From Maylandia zebra (lineage: Eukaryota > Chordata > Actinopteri > Cichliformes > Cichlidae), in the NCBI RefSeq assembly GCF_041146795.1, contig NC_135183.1, positions 15,519,840 through 15,583,839 of the forward strand: 64,000 nt of DNA, given 5' to 3'. Both the position numbers and the translations under genes were made by a program. Below are positions 45,388 to 57,989 of the stretch, piece by piece. The notes below the pieces were generated by a model, which saw nothing but the letters and a program-made list of their open reading frames with translations, was not told the origin of the DNA and searched no databases. How positions within the stretch are numbered: the stretch's first letter is position 1; every line of letters starts with the position of its first letter.

Positions 45388-47465
45388 AAAGAGAGCGAGA
45401 GACAGAGGGCTTGTTGTTCTCTAATCCCTTTTCTGTTTCCACATTGTTTATGAGATGAGTCAGAATAAGAGCTCATGTTTTATGATGAATCACGTTATAA
45501 TCATATGGCATTAAATTTGCATGTCATTCTGCCCTCTTGTTTATATTCAGTCAAATGTGCTGAACACACCATATGTTATAAAAAATGACTAAGATCATTT
45601 TTGTCCATTATCTTGGTACTTTAATGTAACTTAATGTCACTTATTTTGATATGTTTTTGTAGTTTGAGGCTTTTTTAAAATAATGTTGAGCTTCATGTGC
45701 CTTTTGGATTTGTTCAGATTAGATCAGGAATTATTAAAGACATGGCTAGCATTCAGGGTTTCTACACTTTAATACTGCAGAGATGTGGATATTGTATTGT
45801 TTTTACTGTGTGACATGACAAAACAAAACAAAAGCATGATAATTGTAGTATTTACTCTGCTTCCAGTGTTTTCTTATACCGCCATCTTATTTGTATTTAA
45901 ACAACTTACTGGGTGGCAAGTGGTGTGTAGGAGGTCAGCTGGCAGTAATAATCTTTGTAAGAAGGGAAGAAGAGGAGTGGTCGCGGAGCAAGGGCGATAG
46001 CATGAGAAGCCTCGAAAACAGACCCAGACAGACAGATGAAAACTATTAAAGTGTTCTTTCATGTCTGTCACATACTGCAACTTATATCGTACCAACAGTG
46101 TATAAAATAGTAAATGGAAGGAACAGATTTAAAAACATTTTTTTGTTTATCTGCCCAGAGATTTGCACATGCATTGAAGGTAACTGTGCTCTAAATGCAG
46201 AAATGCAACAAAACATAAATCCCACGCAAATATGTATCAATCGCATGGAGAGCAAGGTTCAAACCTGTTCTCGTTTACCTCTAAGCAGTGCTCTTGTCAG
46301 TTTATTGTACCGGTAAGTTAAAGTTGTTTGCGCAGGATAGTCAGGCACAGTTATATCAAAGTGGAATTACAAGAACCCTGCTGAGTTGCACCCAAATGGG
46401 CCAACTTCAAATTTGGCTTAAGCTGTATAAAGAGAGACCTAGATACAGTGTGTCCATCAAATATATCATAAATAAGAGAGTCGGTTGTTTTCTGTTTCTA
46501 TCATTCACATTACGGCAGTAGTTTTTCAGCTATGTCATGTTAATCTGGATTTTGCTTATTAACGAAATTTAAAAAGTTTGCTTCTTTCAGGTAAAATGTG
46601 AATAGATTAAAAGTTTACTGCTAACAGAATCTGTTGCAGTTGCTTTTGAAAAACTGAGAAATCTCAAGGTTGAGAAATTTCAAATTTCTTTTTGCCTACA
46701 ACGGTCTGCTCCTGGGCTGAATTTGCTGAGCCAATCAGTTCTTGAAAGAACAGACGTTGTTTTAAATGTTCACAACTTGTAGATAATTGTAAGTTTTATT
46801 TCAATAATTTTTCAGTCCATTGGAGATTAATAAGCATCCAAAACCTTTTTCCTAATGTCTGAAAGAGGTTTTTTTTTACACCTTGTCATGTCAGTATAAT
46901 AGGTTCCACTTTACACTGTCTAAGAAAATTCACCTAGTATCTTTGATCCTAACTTAATAGAACTGCTGATTCTATAAAATTCTGTTTATAAAAATTACAA
47001 ACCCAATTCAAAAAAAAGTTGAGTGCTCTATAAAAAAATTTAATGTTATATTAAATTTTATTATAATGTAATGTAATGTATTATAATTTATTTATTATAA
47101 ATGTTTATATAATGTTAAGGCCCTCGGCAGCACTGCTATAAGGCCAGGTATGATTATGTAATGGAAATCAGTGCATGGTCTCAGAAATACTTCCAGAAAT
47201 CACTGTGTGAACACAGCTCACTGTGCAGGTCAGAGCGCTGTCATGCTCTGAACACGATTCACCACTGAGTGCTGCATCATTCAGTGCTGAAAGGAATACA
47301 CAACATGTGCTTCAAACAGAAAATATCTTTTTCAGGAAAGGCCTTGCATATTTAGAGACTCGGTCTTCACCAAAAACCAATTTAATAGAAGCATTCAATT
47401 CTGAAACATACACGTTAAAGCAGATAATCTGTAAGGTGGGGAGGAAATGAAATCTCACTAATTAA
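43246..47465. other. long intergenic stretch
   Basis: Apart from the GT array at 45315 I see no recognisable element. The frame at 44675-44920 has a hydrophobic start (WTVWALVCHLLLALFFSGTL) and a basic tail (HPKKAEKYRQKHGKRSS). It is short, has no known family, and lacks an in-frame partner exon, so I leave it uncalled. Confidence 0.35.
45315..45386. repeat. (GT)n microsatellite
   Basis: About 34 gt units followed by a short ga-rich stretch. Confidence 0.98.
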
Positions 47466-47469
47466 GAAG

Positions 47470-48050
47470 ATCTTTATTTTGCCTGGAAAAATAGTTTATT
47501 GCTCTATTTTTTTTTTTAAGGGAAATTAAGAACAACCCTAGGTTTCTGTTAGCACTGCAGCCAGGCTGACAAAGAGTTAGAGCTCTGTTGAGCCAAGCAT
47601 CCCTTTAACCTTAAATTGTCATGATTTCATAAATTTTTTCAAAAATGCAAAATAAACATTAGAGAAAAAATTACTTATAATATTATTACGTACAGCTACT
47701 TTCAGTAATATTGTTAATTTTTTTAGACTGTTTCTCTCTGATTGATTTTTCAGTGTTAACTTCAGTAATTACTTCCTCCAATTCATTAACGTGTCTTTTA
47801 GACCCCATTCCTACAAGACTGCTCAGAGAAGTCCTGCCATTAATTAATACTATAATTTTAAATATGATCAGTTTATTCCTATTACTGGGCTAAGTACCAC
47901 ATGCCTATAAGATGGCAGTGATTAAACCATTACTTAAAAACCCATCTGTAGTAGTTGTATGCAGTAGTATGGAAGGCAGAGCATTCAGCTTAAAAGTGAG
48001 TTTTTCCTTCCCACTGTTGCTAAAGTGCTTGCTCAGGACTGCTGAGCAAC
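47470..48050 (+). mobile_element. Rex1/L2-type LINE relic, uninterrupted at the MITE site
   Basis: Aligns with 3660-4440: attaagaacaaccctaggtt, gagccaagcatccctttaac, acgtacagctactttcagta, agaccccattcctacaagac and aaaccattacttaaaaa. At 47657-47664 it reads cattagag without the MITE. Many stops; only remnants of coding sequence. Confidence 0.8.
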
Positions 48051-48429
48051 TAGAAGAAGAAGGTGAAGATGAAAACTGAGGCTTGGATGGAGCTATGACT
48101 GAGGTGACTGTGAGGTGGAGATGGGGAGGAGGTGGGTTGTATGAATGAGTCTGAAAGGGAAAATGACAGAGAGCAAAGAATTATGCCATGCAAAGTGAAG
48201 GCTGATAGGCTCAAAGAAGGCAATTGATTGGACTAGAGTAACAATGGCAGTACTAGGATTGACAGCATGGCAAAGTGGTTGAACAGAAAGTGGCTGAAAA
48301 ACTGAAAAGCAACCTAACAGAGGAAAGCAGGCAGATGAGGGATTATAGATCTTTCTTATTGAACTTACACAGAAGCTTTGCAATACTGAAAATAATAACA
48401 TGGGATGTATCTTTGTTGACTTAAAATGC

Positions 48430-48438
48430 TGGGTGTGT

Positions 48439-48469
<31 letters not shown>

Positions 48470-48476
48470 GGGGGGT
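48430..48476. repeat. (GT)n followed by a poly(G) run
   Basis: About ten gt units then about 24 consecutive g bases, a potential G-quadruplex-forming and assembly-error-prone tract. Confidence 0.95.
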
Positions 48477-49084
48477 TGTTACTGTTTTGTTAAATAAAAA
48501 TTCTAAGCATTGAAAGTTTGAATTGAAATCAGTGATTTTGGAGACTCATAAAAGTCTAACAAATGTCTTGTACTTGTGTAGTTAAATTCTCTCACAGTGA
48601 TCAAATTGAATGGAAGCCATTGGTGCTTAGCACTTAGAACATCCCCTCTTAATCCTCTGAGCTGCTCCCATTTCTGCAGGAAGTCTTTTTGCTTGCCAGA
48701 ACTAATTTCTTTTCATTCTTTAAAAGAGCATTAGGAACGCACAGATCACTCAAATGGCATCTTAAAGCTTGGGTGAGCAATTCTGATTTTTCACCTACAT
48801 TAAAGCAAAATTACAATGTAAATTATACACATAAAAAATGGATCTCTGGTTATATATATCTTTTATATTACTTTGTCAGATTGGTATTGCTAAAACATAG
48901 GGAATTAGTGTGTGTAAGGTTTAGTTAGAATTTTGCTATCCTTTAAAACTATATTGTTAATTAAAAAACAAACAAACCTCATATTGCTGGTTTATTTGCT
49001 CATCTTATGCGCTGCATCTCTGTTAACTAGCATGAGTGCATGTGTGTTTATGTATAATGCTCACTGATGTACAGATTAACAGAA

Positions 49085-49205
49085 CAGTGAACTGATGATT
49101 CTAAACTGGCCATAGGTGTGAATGTGAGTGTGAATGGTTGTCTATGTGTTATCCCTGCTAAAAACTAGTGACCTGTGTACCTCGCCACTCGTAAGCCAAA
49201 CCCTA
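49085..49205 (+). repeat. teleost dispersed repeat tail
   Basis: Blocks gatgattctaaactggcc, gtgaatgtgagtgtgaatgg and ctagtgacctgtgtacctcg match the second half of the Rex3-tail-like family. Confidence 0.6.
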
Positions 49206-49589
49206 CTGGCCTAAAAGTCTTTGTTCTCCTTGTGTACCAAGGGGAAAATGCATTCAGGAAAAAAAGATTAGGAGTTGTCTTGCAATTGGTTAAATATGTT
49301 CAGACAGGAACTTGCATATTCTTTGCTTGACACTGCACAACAATTAATATCGCAGATACTTTGTTCGCAAAAGGTCTTCTAGCAATTGGAACTACATTGA
49401 AGAACCAAAGCCATGCTAGCTAAGAGGAGATAAGCAGCTACGAAAAGAGGGTCGGGGAGCATCTCTAATGATTGTCTGGAGGAGGCCTGAACCATCATTC
49501 ACCAAATAGTTTGACGGCTTGCTCACGGCAAGCAAACTAGCTTATGATCGTAAAACATAAGACCATGAGGCCATAAGACAGACTGGACT

Positions 49590-49772
49590 GTCAGCCAATA
49601 TCCTTGGGCAACCAAGTTGCTCTCCGATGCATCCTTCAGAGTTTGAATGCGTGTGAATGCTACATAGAAATGCTACATACACTTATGCTGGTGTATGTGT
49701 GTAAAAGTGCTTTGAGTGCTCAGATAGAGTAGAAAAGTGCTATACAAGAACCAGCCCATTTACCATTACACT
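49590..49772 (+). mobile_element. AFC-type SINE fragment
   Basis: Contains ccttgggcaa, gcgtgtgaatgctacatag, gtgctttgagtgctcagata, gaaaagtgctatacaagaac and the ccatttaccatt tail. Confidence 0.75.
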
Positions 49773-50124
49773 ATAACAGTACTGATGGCTTTGACTGTGT
49801 CTGGGAAAGCTCCAGAAGATATTTGTAGCAGAAGGCTCATGTCCAGGTTTCCGTGTGACCGAATGCTGAACAAAGAAATGAATGATAGGTGTCATCAGTC
49901 ATTTCATTGATGTTGCCATCACAAATGCTCGGATCCAATACAAGTCTGACAGTAAAGTGCTCCATTGACAAGCTAAGAACACCCAATAGTACCAGGGCTT
50001 CAAAACTTAACCTGCCTGAAGAGCAGTTGGATTGTCCTTTACTAGATGACAGCAGTGAAGAGGAGTATTAGCCACAAGTCAAAACAAGGCTAGTAGCCAT
50101 GAAAAGGGAGGGAAAAAAAAGAAC

Positions 50125-50390
50125 GCTTGGAAACTGCTAGCATAATGGACAGGTTTTTGACAGGGCGCCCACACAAACGCAAAGCAGGAGATGAAGCATC
50201 GCTGAATATGTTTCCAAACCAACTTCATTCTAAGCCAAAGACTAGAAAATATGGTGAAGCATGTCTGCCCTTTGGCTTCACCTGCACAAGTGCCACGGTA
50301 GGTCTCCCCTGCAGAACTGGTTTTCCCTGCGTCAGGAGCAGCGCTGGGCTCTCCAAATCATGGGAAAACAGTATCGCACATTCTTGATTT
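50125..50390 (+). mobile_element. hAT-like transposase N-terminal fragment
   Basis: The frame 50127-50387 contains MDRFLTGRPHKRKAGDE and RKYGEACLPFGFTCTSA. This resembles the N-terminus of SCAND3/ZBED-type hAT transposases, where a BED-like zinc finger (CxxC ... HxxxxH) should follow. The Cys residues appear only partly and the finger is lost. The catalytic domain is absent. Confidence 0.6.
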
Positions 50391-50789
50391 TTAGTTCACA
50401 AACACTTGTTGTAATGACTAACTACTCCTGACATTTTGGAGATGTTAGCTCATTATACAGTAAAGTTACAGCTGGATACAAATAACATCAGGCTCATCCT
50501 GCCACGATTTGTTCCCCCTGTCTAAATCACAGACAAACAGTATCCCACAGTTGTTTATGTTTTTGAACCTATTTTGCACAGAGAGGCATTTTTTTGAAAA
50601 ATGCATTGATAGCAATGTTGAAAATTATTACACAGGAAAAAAACAACTACACGCAAAATAATCACACCGTGACGCCTCTGTCTTTCTAAATAGAGGGACA
50701 GTAACTGCGTGTGTATATGTAAGGTGTAAAACCTGAAGATAGTCATATTAACAGTATTTTGTCTCTATCTGCCATTCTGCAATTCATCT

Positions 50790-51010
50790 CATGTAAACAA
50801 TAACATGGCGCACTGCGTGACGTGAAAAAGGGCACATGCCTTTGACGAACTCTGTATTTCTCGTCCACACGTAAACGCAAAAAGGAGTTTTAAAAAAATC
50901 TCAGTTTTCGGTGATTCGAAACGCCGTTTACGTGTGGATGAAATGTCCAAACGCATAGAAACAGCTGCGTTTTCAAAAATACCCGTGCAGGTGTGGACAT
51001 AGTGTAAAAG
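50790..51010. mobile_element. hAT-like non-autonomous element with internal inverted repeat
   Basis: Inverted arms cgtccacacgtaaacg (50862-50877) and cgtttacgtgtggatg (50925-50940) match at 15 of 16 positions. Right-flanking blocks (aaacagctgcgttttcaaaa, gtgtggacatagtg) are typical of a teleost hAT-type MITE. No target-site duplication was identified. Confidence 0.6.
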
Positions 51011-52985
51011 AGTTAGTAGTGTATTTTATTACTACCTGTAATTTATTGAAGATTACTTGTATTTGCTTAATTGTTTGCTAAATGTTTGAGGTGTGAAATA
51101 AACCGCAATGGAGTTTGAAAACCACTGGCCTATCCTGTGGAGGTCTTTTTGTCCATCCATTGGATATTTCCTCCCTAGACCATGACTGACTCATCACCAA
51201 ATCACTCATACTCAACGATGTTACAGGCAACATAACATTCTCCACACATGCTCTACACCCCTTTCATATCTGTCACATGTATGCCTATGTCCCAGAATAT
51301 CCTCCATGCTCTTGAGACTGTGCTGAAAGACACAGCAAACCTTCTGTCAGTGGTACATACTGCCAACCTGGAGGAGTTGGACAGGCAGTGCAACTTCTGT
51401 AGGGTCCTGGTATGATCTTATAGGTGGTGACAATGACCTTTAACCCTAAACCACCACTATCAACCAAGCTTGTTTGCTTAAAAGTTGATCTCTAACAACA
51501 CTTGTCTTCTCATTGTTGCGGTTTGTACTTTGAGGGAGTCATCCAGGATTTCTACATGTTTATAGCTTACCTGACATTTACAGAAAAAAAGTGCTGATAG
51601 TAGCTGTCCAACATGCTGGACTAAAACTGAGGTTCTGGGCGCTGAAAGTCCAGCTGAGCGGTCTTAAAGCAGATAATGAATTCCCCAACATCTGTCCCCT
51701 GGATGCTAAGAGAGGCATTAGATAGCCTTCCTAAACACAGCTCCAGAAGGTTAGATGGAGAGTGTGCCCACTAAAAAGCACAGCTGCTTTGATTTACAGT
51801 GAAAAGGTAAACACTGCCCTCTAGCAGCAACACAAACACACAAAAAAGATAGGGGGGCATAAAAGACGTACAGCAAGAAAAGATACTGGGCATCAAGTGT
51901 GATACTGGGCAGATAATTAAGTCCAATCATACCCATTTGCAATTCTGTGCCTGCTCACTCTGCAGTCATGCAGATCCAGCCTGCGGCCAAAACATCTCAT
52001 TTTGTCTGCTGACTCCATGAAATTATAAACTGCTAGGGATTATGCAAAGATTACCTTTCCTCTCTGCTTTGTGTTACTACTATTCATATTTCAGCACTAT
52101 GACCAACTTTTAAGTTGCGCATGTAAAAAGACCTTCAGGCAGAGAGTTTATGCATCTGTGTGAGTGAACATGTATGCCTCCAGCAGGGGGCACTATGCAG
52201 ATTGCAGTAAGCTGAGTCAGCAACTACTCTTTTTTTTTTTTTCTAGGACACACTCATGTATAATGATACCTGTTTGGTCCAATAGGGAAGATCAGTTATT
52301 TAAACACAAAGCAGATCCTAACGTGGATGCTGTTTGAAGCTTACAGAGTCTCTACTGACAACTGAAGACAATTCTAAAAGGAATTTGTCTTCGACTGTTG
52401 GCGCATATCAATCATAATTTCCTTGGAGATTAATAAAATATTCTGTTTCTGATTCTGAATAATAAGGCAAAAAACATGAAAAATAGGAAAGTGAGAGCAA
52501 ACATTGTCAAAGAACATATTAGAAAAAGATTATAGTAAAGCTACAAGAGAAAAGAATATAAAATCTGCAAAGAATATTTTAAATATGCTTTAAATTATGT
52601 AGTTCAACAGTTTGTAAAGTGATGACGAAAATAAGAACCATGAAATATGCATAAGATGTGCAAAGACAACACTTCACAAAAATATGTGTTATTGTGATGT
52701 ACTAAAATGTATGAATACATTTCAGCAGTACAGGGTATTATGAGTATAGGAGTATAAGATGCTATAGATCGGCATAATATTTCATAGTGTTGCAGTTTTA
52801 CAGTTTACAAAGTGATGTCTCACCATGTGTTACCATAGATGAGACTCAGTAGACTCAAAGAGGATCAAAATGCATGTATCCATTATAGACAGCTGCATAG
52901 AACTCTGAGTCCTATACATAAGCTGTCTGTTTCCTTCTTGTAATGTACACAACAGTCTGGCCATTAGAGTAGCCAATAATTACTG
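51011..52985. other. intergenic stretch with retroposon remnants
   Basis: 51120-51480 has damaged codons and looks repeat-derived, and 52420-52460 ends ggagattaataaaatattct plus gattctgaat, a LINE-tail-like sequence. No gene was recognised. Confidence 0.35.
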
Positions 52986-52989
52986 GTCA

Positions 52990-53200
52990 TATACCCCATG
53001 TAATAAATATATATATATCTACAAGTCTGCACGGTTTAAAATGTTACGACATTTTAACCTTCATTCCTCAGCCTTACTCTAACCCATGTATGCATGAAGT
53101 GTGGGAGAAAACCAGAGAACACACATAGGCATGGGGAGAACATACAAACTCCACACAGAAAGGCCTCAGTCAGCCAGAGGATTCAAATCCAACACACTGG
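52990..53200 (-). repeat. teleost dispersed repeat, Rex3-tail-like family
   Basis: The minus strand reads tttgaatcctctggctga, tgtgtggagtttgtatgttc, cccatgcctatgtgtg and tctctggttttctcccacac. Confidence 0.65.
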
Positions 53201-53954
53201 CTTCTTCAAAAATTTGCCCTGCTGTTGATTCAAATGATTGCTTGGGATTATCTTTAGTTGCCACTATCTGAGCTCACCTTGTGTCATATGGTTTGGAGAT
53301 GGAACTAATGCTGTTTCACTCTCTCTGAGTGATGGGTTTCATGGTGTTCATTTGTGCTGGGTTATGATGATGATGGATATGTTTCGCATCTGACCCTGGG
53401 TCCCTGTATTTAACTTCTGTTCATACCTAAACTTGTTAGTTGCATTTTGTTTTAACAACTTATTTGCCTCACTTCACTTCCTCTCCATCTCCTTTCTTTC
53501 TTTTCTTTACTGATAACACAGTTTGCTTCCCTGACGAGTCGCATTGTCAGTCACCTAGATAAAATATATTAGTTGTGTTGTAAAAGGTCAGCCTAAACAG
53601 TTTTCTCTCATTTGTAAGGAGCAAAAATATTATCAGAGAGCCAGTCACCCAGCCAATTTGTGTTGGGCAATTTATTTATGATACCACTTACTCAAATAAA
53701 AAACTGCAAACCACAAACCAACTTTTCATTGCAGGCTTCCAAGGTCACCTCCCAGCCCACGTTTTGTGCTTAGAGGTAGCTTCATAAAGATAAAACCTTT
53801 AGAGATCCAAGTTTTAAGGGTTACGTTGTAACAGGGAACCTGGAAGAAGAACCCGAATGCTGACGAAACAGGCAAACCACATGATGTGGCATGATGTGCA
53901 TGACACATTTCTAATTTTCCTGACCATTTAGAGCACCTTACACAAGAAGCCAGA

Positions 53955-54110
53955 CTAATTGGTAACAAATTAACCTAACATGCATTCCTTTGGACTGTGG
54001 GAGGAAACCAGAGGAAACTGGAGAAAACCCATGCGGACACAGGAAGAGCCTAAGAGGGCTAGGATCCACAACTGTTCTGCAAACCAGCAAAATGTCTCTT
54101 TAAAGGCAGT
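53955..54110 (-). repeat. teleost dispersed repeat fragment
   Basis: The minus strand has ggttttctccagtttcctct, ggtttcctcccacagtccaa and tgcatgttaggttaatttg. Confidence 0.65.
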
Positions 54111-55125
54111 TACATGCCTCTAAGTTTATTTATGTAAATTCATGTATCCATCACATAATACATATTTGGATAATTATTAAAGAATGTAAAAGAAACATTA
54201 ATTCATGTGTGCAACAAATGTGTTGTAAACTTGAGAAATATGCATGTTAGTGGAAGTTTAGCATTAGTGCTTTCTATGATAAATTGCATTCATGACTGAA
54301 TGAATGAGCTGAAATCATTATGCATTCTTTAAAAAAAAAATACATGAAAGATGCTTTGAATTAATAATAAAGATAAAAGGAATACTTTATTCATCCCACT
54401 TTGGGAAATGCTTTGGTTTTGCTGTTAGTGGTTATTCAGTTCACACAGACTGCTTAATGTGAAGTTATAGATTGATTATTAATGACTGGTCCGTATTGTT
54501 GCTCATCCAGAAAGGCACACTGTCGGGACCCAGATGGGAAATCTGACATCTGGTGACCAGCAGCAGATCTATCAGTACTTTGATGCTTTCTATATGTATA
54601 TCTCCTCAGTCTACATACAGATTCCACAAAGTAACACGTTACTATGTGCATTATTACTAATTTATTATTTTTAGTGAATGCTAAACAAAGCCAAACATTA
54701 ACAGGAATAAAATATGGCACGTTGTACCAAAAGATTCCGATTTTTTTTTTGGTTTTTTTTTTTGCGTTTTTTAGTACCGGCAATAGATTGACTGAATCCA
54801 TAGAGGTCAAAACATAAGATACCATGCCACAGACACGAGAGCCTTGTCTGATCACAGTTAAATCTTCACAAGCTTACATTGTTACCACTGTTTATGTAGT
54901 TTAATTGGAACTGTCGAACAGCAGGAACAGCAGATGGATTCATTAATTGTTCAGCTTTTAATTTAATAATAAAATCACAGCTCTGGTCTCAAAACACTGC
55001 ATTTCACTTTATGGAGTGTATCCCAAGGAAAAAACTAAGACAAATGAAGCTCAAACCTTGGCAGAAAGTGAATATTTAGACTTTATAAAGCAAAGGATTT
55101 CTGACTACTGTAGATGAAGGCTCAC

Positions 55126-55165
55126 CCTTAATTCTCTCTAAGGACTGAATCTGCTCATCTACGAT
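55126..55165 (-). CDS. possible short coding exon of an unidentified gene
   Basis: On the minus strand a pyrimidine-rich tract and ttctaag precede atcgtagatgagcagattca; 40 bases later comes a good donor (aagg followed by gtgagc). The open frame reads IVDEQIQSLERIKG, a plausible coiled-coil piece. It sits some hundreds of bases downstream of the GC-rich patch at 55.4-56.7 kb, as a second exon might. I could not find a partner exon or name a protein. Confidence 0.25.
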
Positions 55166-55379
55166 CTTAGAAAAAGGGTGAAGAGACATGAACACAAAGC
55201 AGTCAAACAAAGTGAGAAAGGAAAAAGTGAAAAAAAAAAAACTAAAGGAAGGAATAAAACGTTTCACAGTATCAGGAAGAAGAGCTAATATGAGGAAGAC
55301 AGAAGCGAGGAGAACGCTGAACAGAAGACAGGTGAAAGGTTAATGTAACACTGGTCTGTTCTGCCGCAGCCTTCCAGGC

Positions 55380-55425
55380 GGTGTGTGTGTATGTGTATGT
55401 GTGCGTGCGCGCGCGCGCGTGTGGT
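55380..55425. repeat. alternating purine-pyrimidine (GT/GC) tract
   Basis: A gtgtgtgtatgtgtatgtgtg stretch runs into gcgtgcgcgcgcgcgcgtgt at the edge of the GC-rich patch, the type of sequence that can adopt Z-DNA. Confidence 0.85.
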
Positions 55426-56700
55426 GGGGGGGTTATTGCCGTGGAGCCCGAAGCTTGACGCGGGACGTTTCTGGTCTCGAGCACCGCGGTTATACTCCAG
55501 CTGGCACGCGCACAATGGTAGACATGAATATGGAATGGTAACGAACGACAGCGCGAGATGGGCAGGCACTGATATCAGCTTTAACTTTCCCCGGTGGCGG
55601 CTCAGCTTCGACATGGTAGGACAAAACCTGTTCCGGTACAACAATGTAGCAGTGTGTCCCTTCCAACCCTTCCCACTGGTGTGCTGTTTCGTGTTTTCCG
55701 AAAAAGACGCAATGCGAGGAGTTGACTGAGTAACGCAGGCTACGCAGCTGAAAGTGGAGCAGAAAGCGGTGCGATAGTTCCGTCCTAATGTCAGCAAGCC
55801 TGCGTCTGTATTTCTCATTTTTTCTTTTAGTTTGTTTCAGCATTTGAACACGGTCCGATCCCTGGCGTTTTCCTGGAGAGATTCTGCCCGCTAAATCACA
55901 TTCAAAATATGGCAAAATAAATTGTCCTGCGCATGACAACAAATATACACGCAGTCAAAACATAAGTGGGAACAAGGTTGAACTGTCAGGGCCCATCCTT
56001 AAATTCGGCACACATATGATACACGTTAAAGCCCACCCTTCAATAAAATCTTAACTTTGCCTGTCGGGTTGCCCTTTTATCCAGCTGACGTTTTCCATCA
56101 AACGCTGAGTGCAAGGCGGAAGCCAGCAGCAATTACGATTATGAAAGTGGAAATTTCGTTGCCGTAAAGCTCTTTCTGAGTATTTTATGCGCACCGAATT
56201 TGCCAAAAATGTATTTAGACACGAAATGATTTCATGTTACACACGGAATGTTAGTTAGGCTAGCGATAAAACAAAAACTATTTTAACTGTTGTAATTTTG
56301 AATGAAGTTTTGAACGTGGCGTATTAGCGTTACACAAGCTTCTTCCCACAGGCTATGGGTTCCGGGCCCTGACTTCGACCGATTAAGCGGAAAATATGCC
56401 CTGCTGTGTGCGTATCAGGTGTGGAGTAGGGGGTGAAAGTTGTTGAGCTAGGGGCTTTGTTGAAGCGCGTGCAGCAGCAGGCCCTCCGCCACCGCTCCAC
56501 TCGTCACGCGGGACGGTGGAAGGCCAAGTTGAAGTTCAGCTCAAGCCTCCTCCTCCGCCTCCTCCTCTCGGCTGTGGATGTGTGGATGTTTCTGGGCATT
56601 TGTGTTAGTCAGCAGAAAATGGCCGCAGTTAGAGCCAGCGGGCTGAGTTAGAATGACAGGCCGACAGAGGGCCTCCTGCCCCGGCTTACAGCCCAGTCAG
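55380..56700. promoter_or_regulatory. CpG-rich, promoter-like patch
   Basis: CpG density is high at 55400-55620, 55850-55900 and 56330-56660, with a trinucleotide-rich cctcctcctccgcctcctcc run at about 56545. An aaaatggccgc sequence near 56617 resembles a YY1 site. The long minus-strand frames (to 177 codons) match nothing I know and are probably a GC-content effect. It is likely the promoter of a gene whose exons are mostly elsewhere. Confidence 0.5.
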
Positions 56701-57449
56701 AGAGCTGCCTGAAAGAGGGAGAAAAAATACAGTTAGTGGAGGCAGTCCTCCTGAACCACATCAGTTGGAAACACTCAAAGAGTCATGTTCAACTTGCAAA
56801 GTGAGCAAACATCCGAGAATCCGCTCAAGAGTAGAAAAGAGTCAGATGCTGCCCCTCATCAGTCCCTCTAAATGCGGTACATGACCCAGAGGAATGTCTG
56901 CCTGAGGAAAAGCTTTAGCCTATTCAACCGACTGAGATGGCATGCCCCTGCTCACACAGTACACGACTCTTGTGTCTTGGGACTTTATGTGAAGGTATTC
57001 ACATCTTGTAAATCCAGTGTTGAAAACGACTACTGTAAACTGTGTACCACACGAATAAAACCAGTCCTTATGAGCTAACTATATTTAAATATCAAAAGTA
57101 AGTATTCTGAGTAGAAAAGGAAGTACATGCGTGTTATACAAATATATCATGAAAGTACAAATGTATGATTATAGGCTATAAGTGGAACTTATTGTTGGTT
57201 GAATGTGTATATAAAACATTTGTAAATACCCTGACTTATAATTATGACTATCAATACAATTCAATATAAAGTACTTAGTAATTGCAGGAAATATGGGATA
57301 CAGTTTAATTGTAGGCACAACAATGCTATCACATGCCATTCTCTTGCATGCCAGCTCTGCCACCATTATTGTGTCTCATTGTGGAAAAATGGACAATAAC
57401 ATTGTAATGTGCTTTGTTTAACCACTAAGGTTAAAAGGTGCTATGTGCA

Positions 57450-57780
57450 GACCAGTGCAACATTTAAAGCCGAATGGAACAGAAATAGGTTTATCTACCC
57501 TGAGAGTACTCAGTCTTGCTGCCACAGTTTGGAAAGTTTGGTCAACAGTCACCTTAGAGGGTCGAGTGAAGCCAAACAAACTTATTCTGAGTAATCACTT
57601 TTACTGTGATGAAATATTTCCAAGTGTCCACAGGACAGGATGACTCACATGGTTTGAGAAGCAGGAAAATACTGTGAAACACATGCTGTGCCTGTTGATG
57701 ATATTGCTGAACACCTATTAAGGTGATGGGGTACGTTGCAGAAGGTTCTGGGTGCACGTGGTTGGATTACTAACACATTA
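57450..57780. repeat. probable non-autonomous transposon relic
   Basis: Blocks ggacaggatgactcacatgg and tttgagaagcaggaaaatac, followed by tgtgaaacacatgctgtgcc, resemble a fish Tc1-derived repeat. Short frames on both strands are not genes. The assignment is weak. Confidence 0.35.
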
Positions 57781-57989
57781 ATAGGACACTTATCGGTGTT
57801 GGTGTCTCTAATTGACCATTTGCCTGTATATCGCGGAACCATTGTGCCGATTTGTGGATGAGATATCCAATTATAATATAAACCTTGGTCAGGTTTTTAA
57901 TGCTTCCCATTTCACTAGAATGCAGTCGGTCAGGACTTTGAACACCTTGAATCCATGATTTTTAAGACTGCAGGACGGAGGTGCAGCTG

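Noticed and set aside
55285..55942. Long overlapping minus-strand frames (up to 177 codons) in the GC-rich patch
   Set aside because: They overlap in different frames, have no known domain, run into the GT/GC repeat, and are expected by chance where stop codons are rare.
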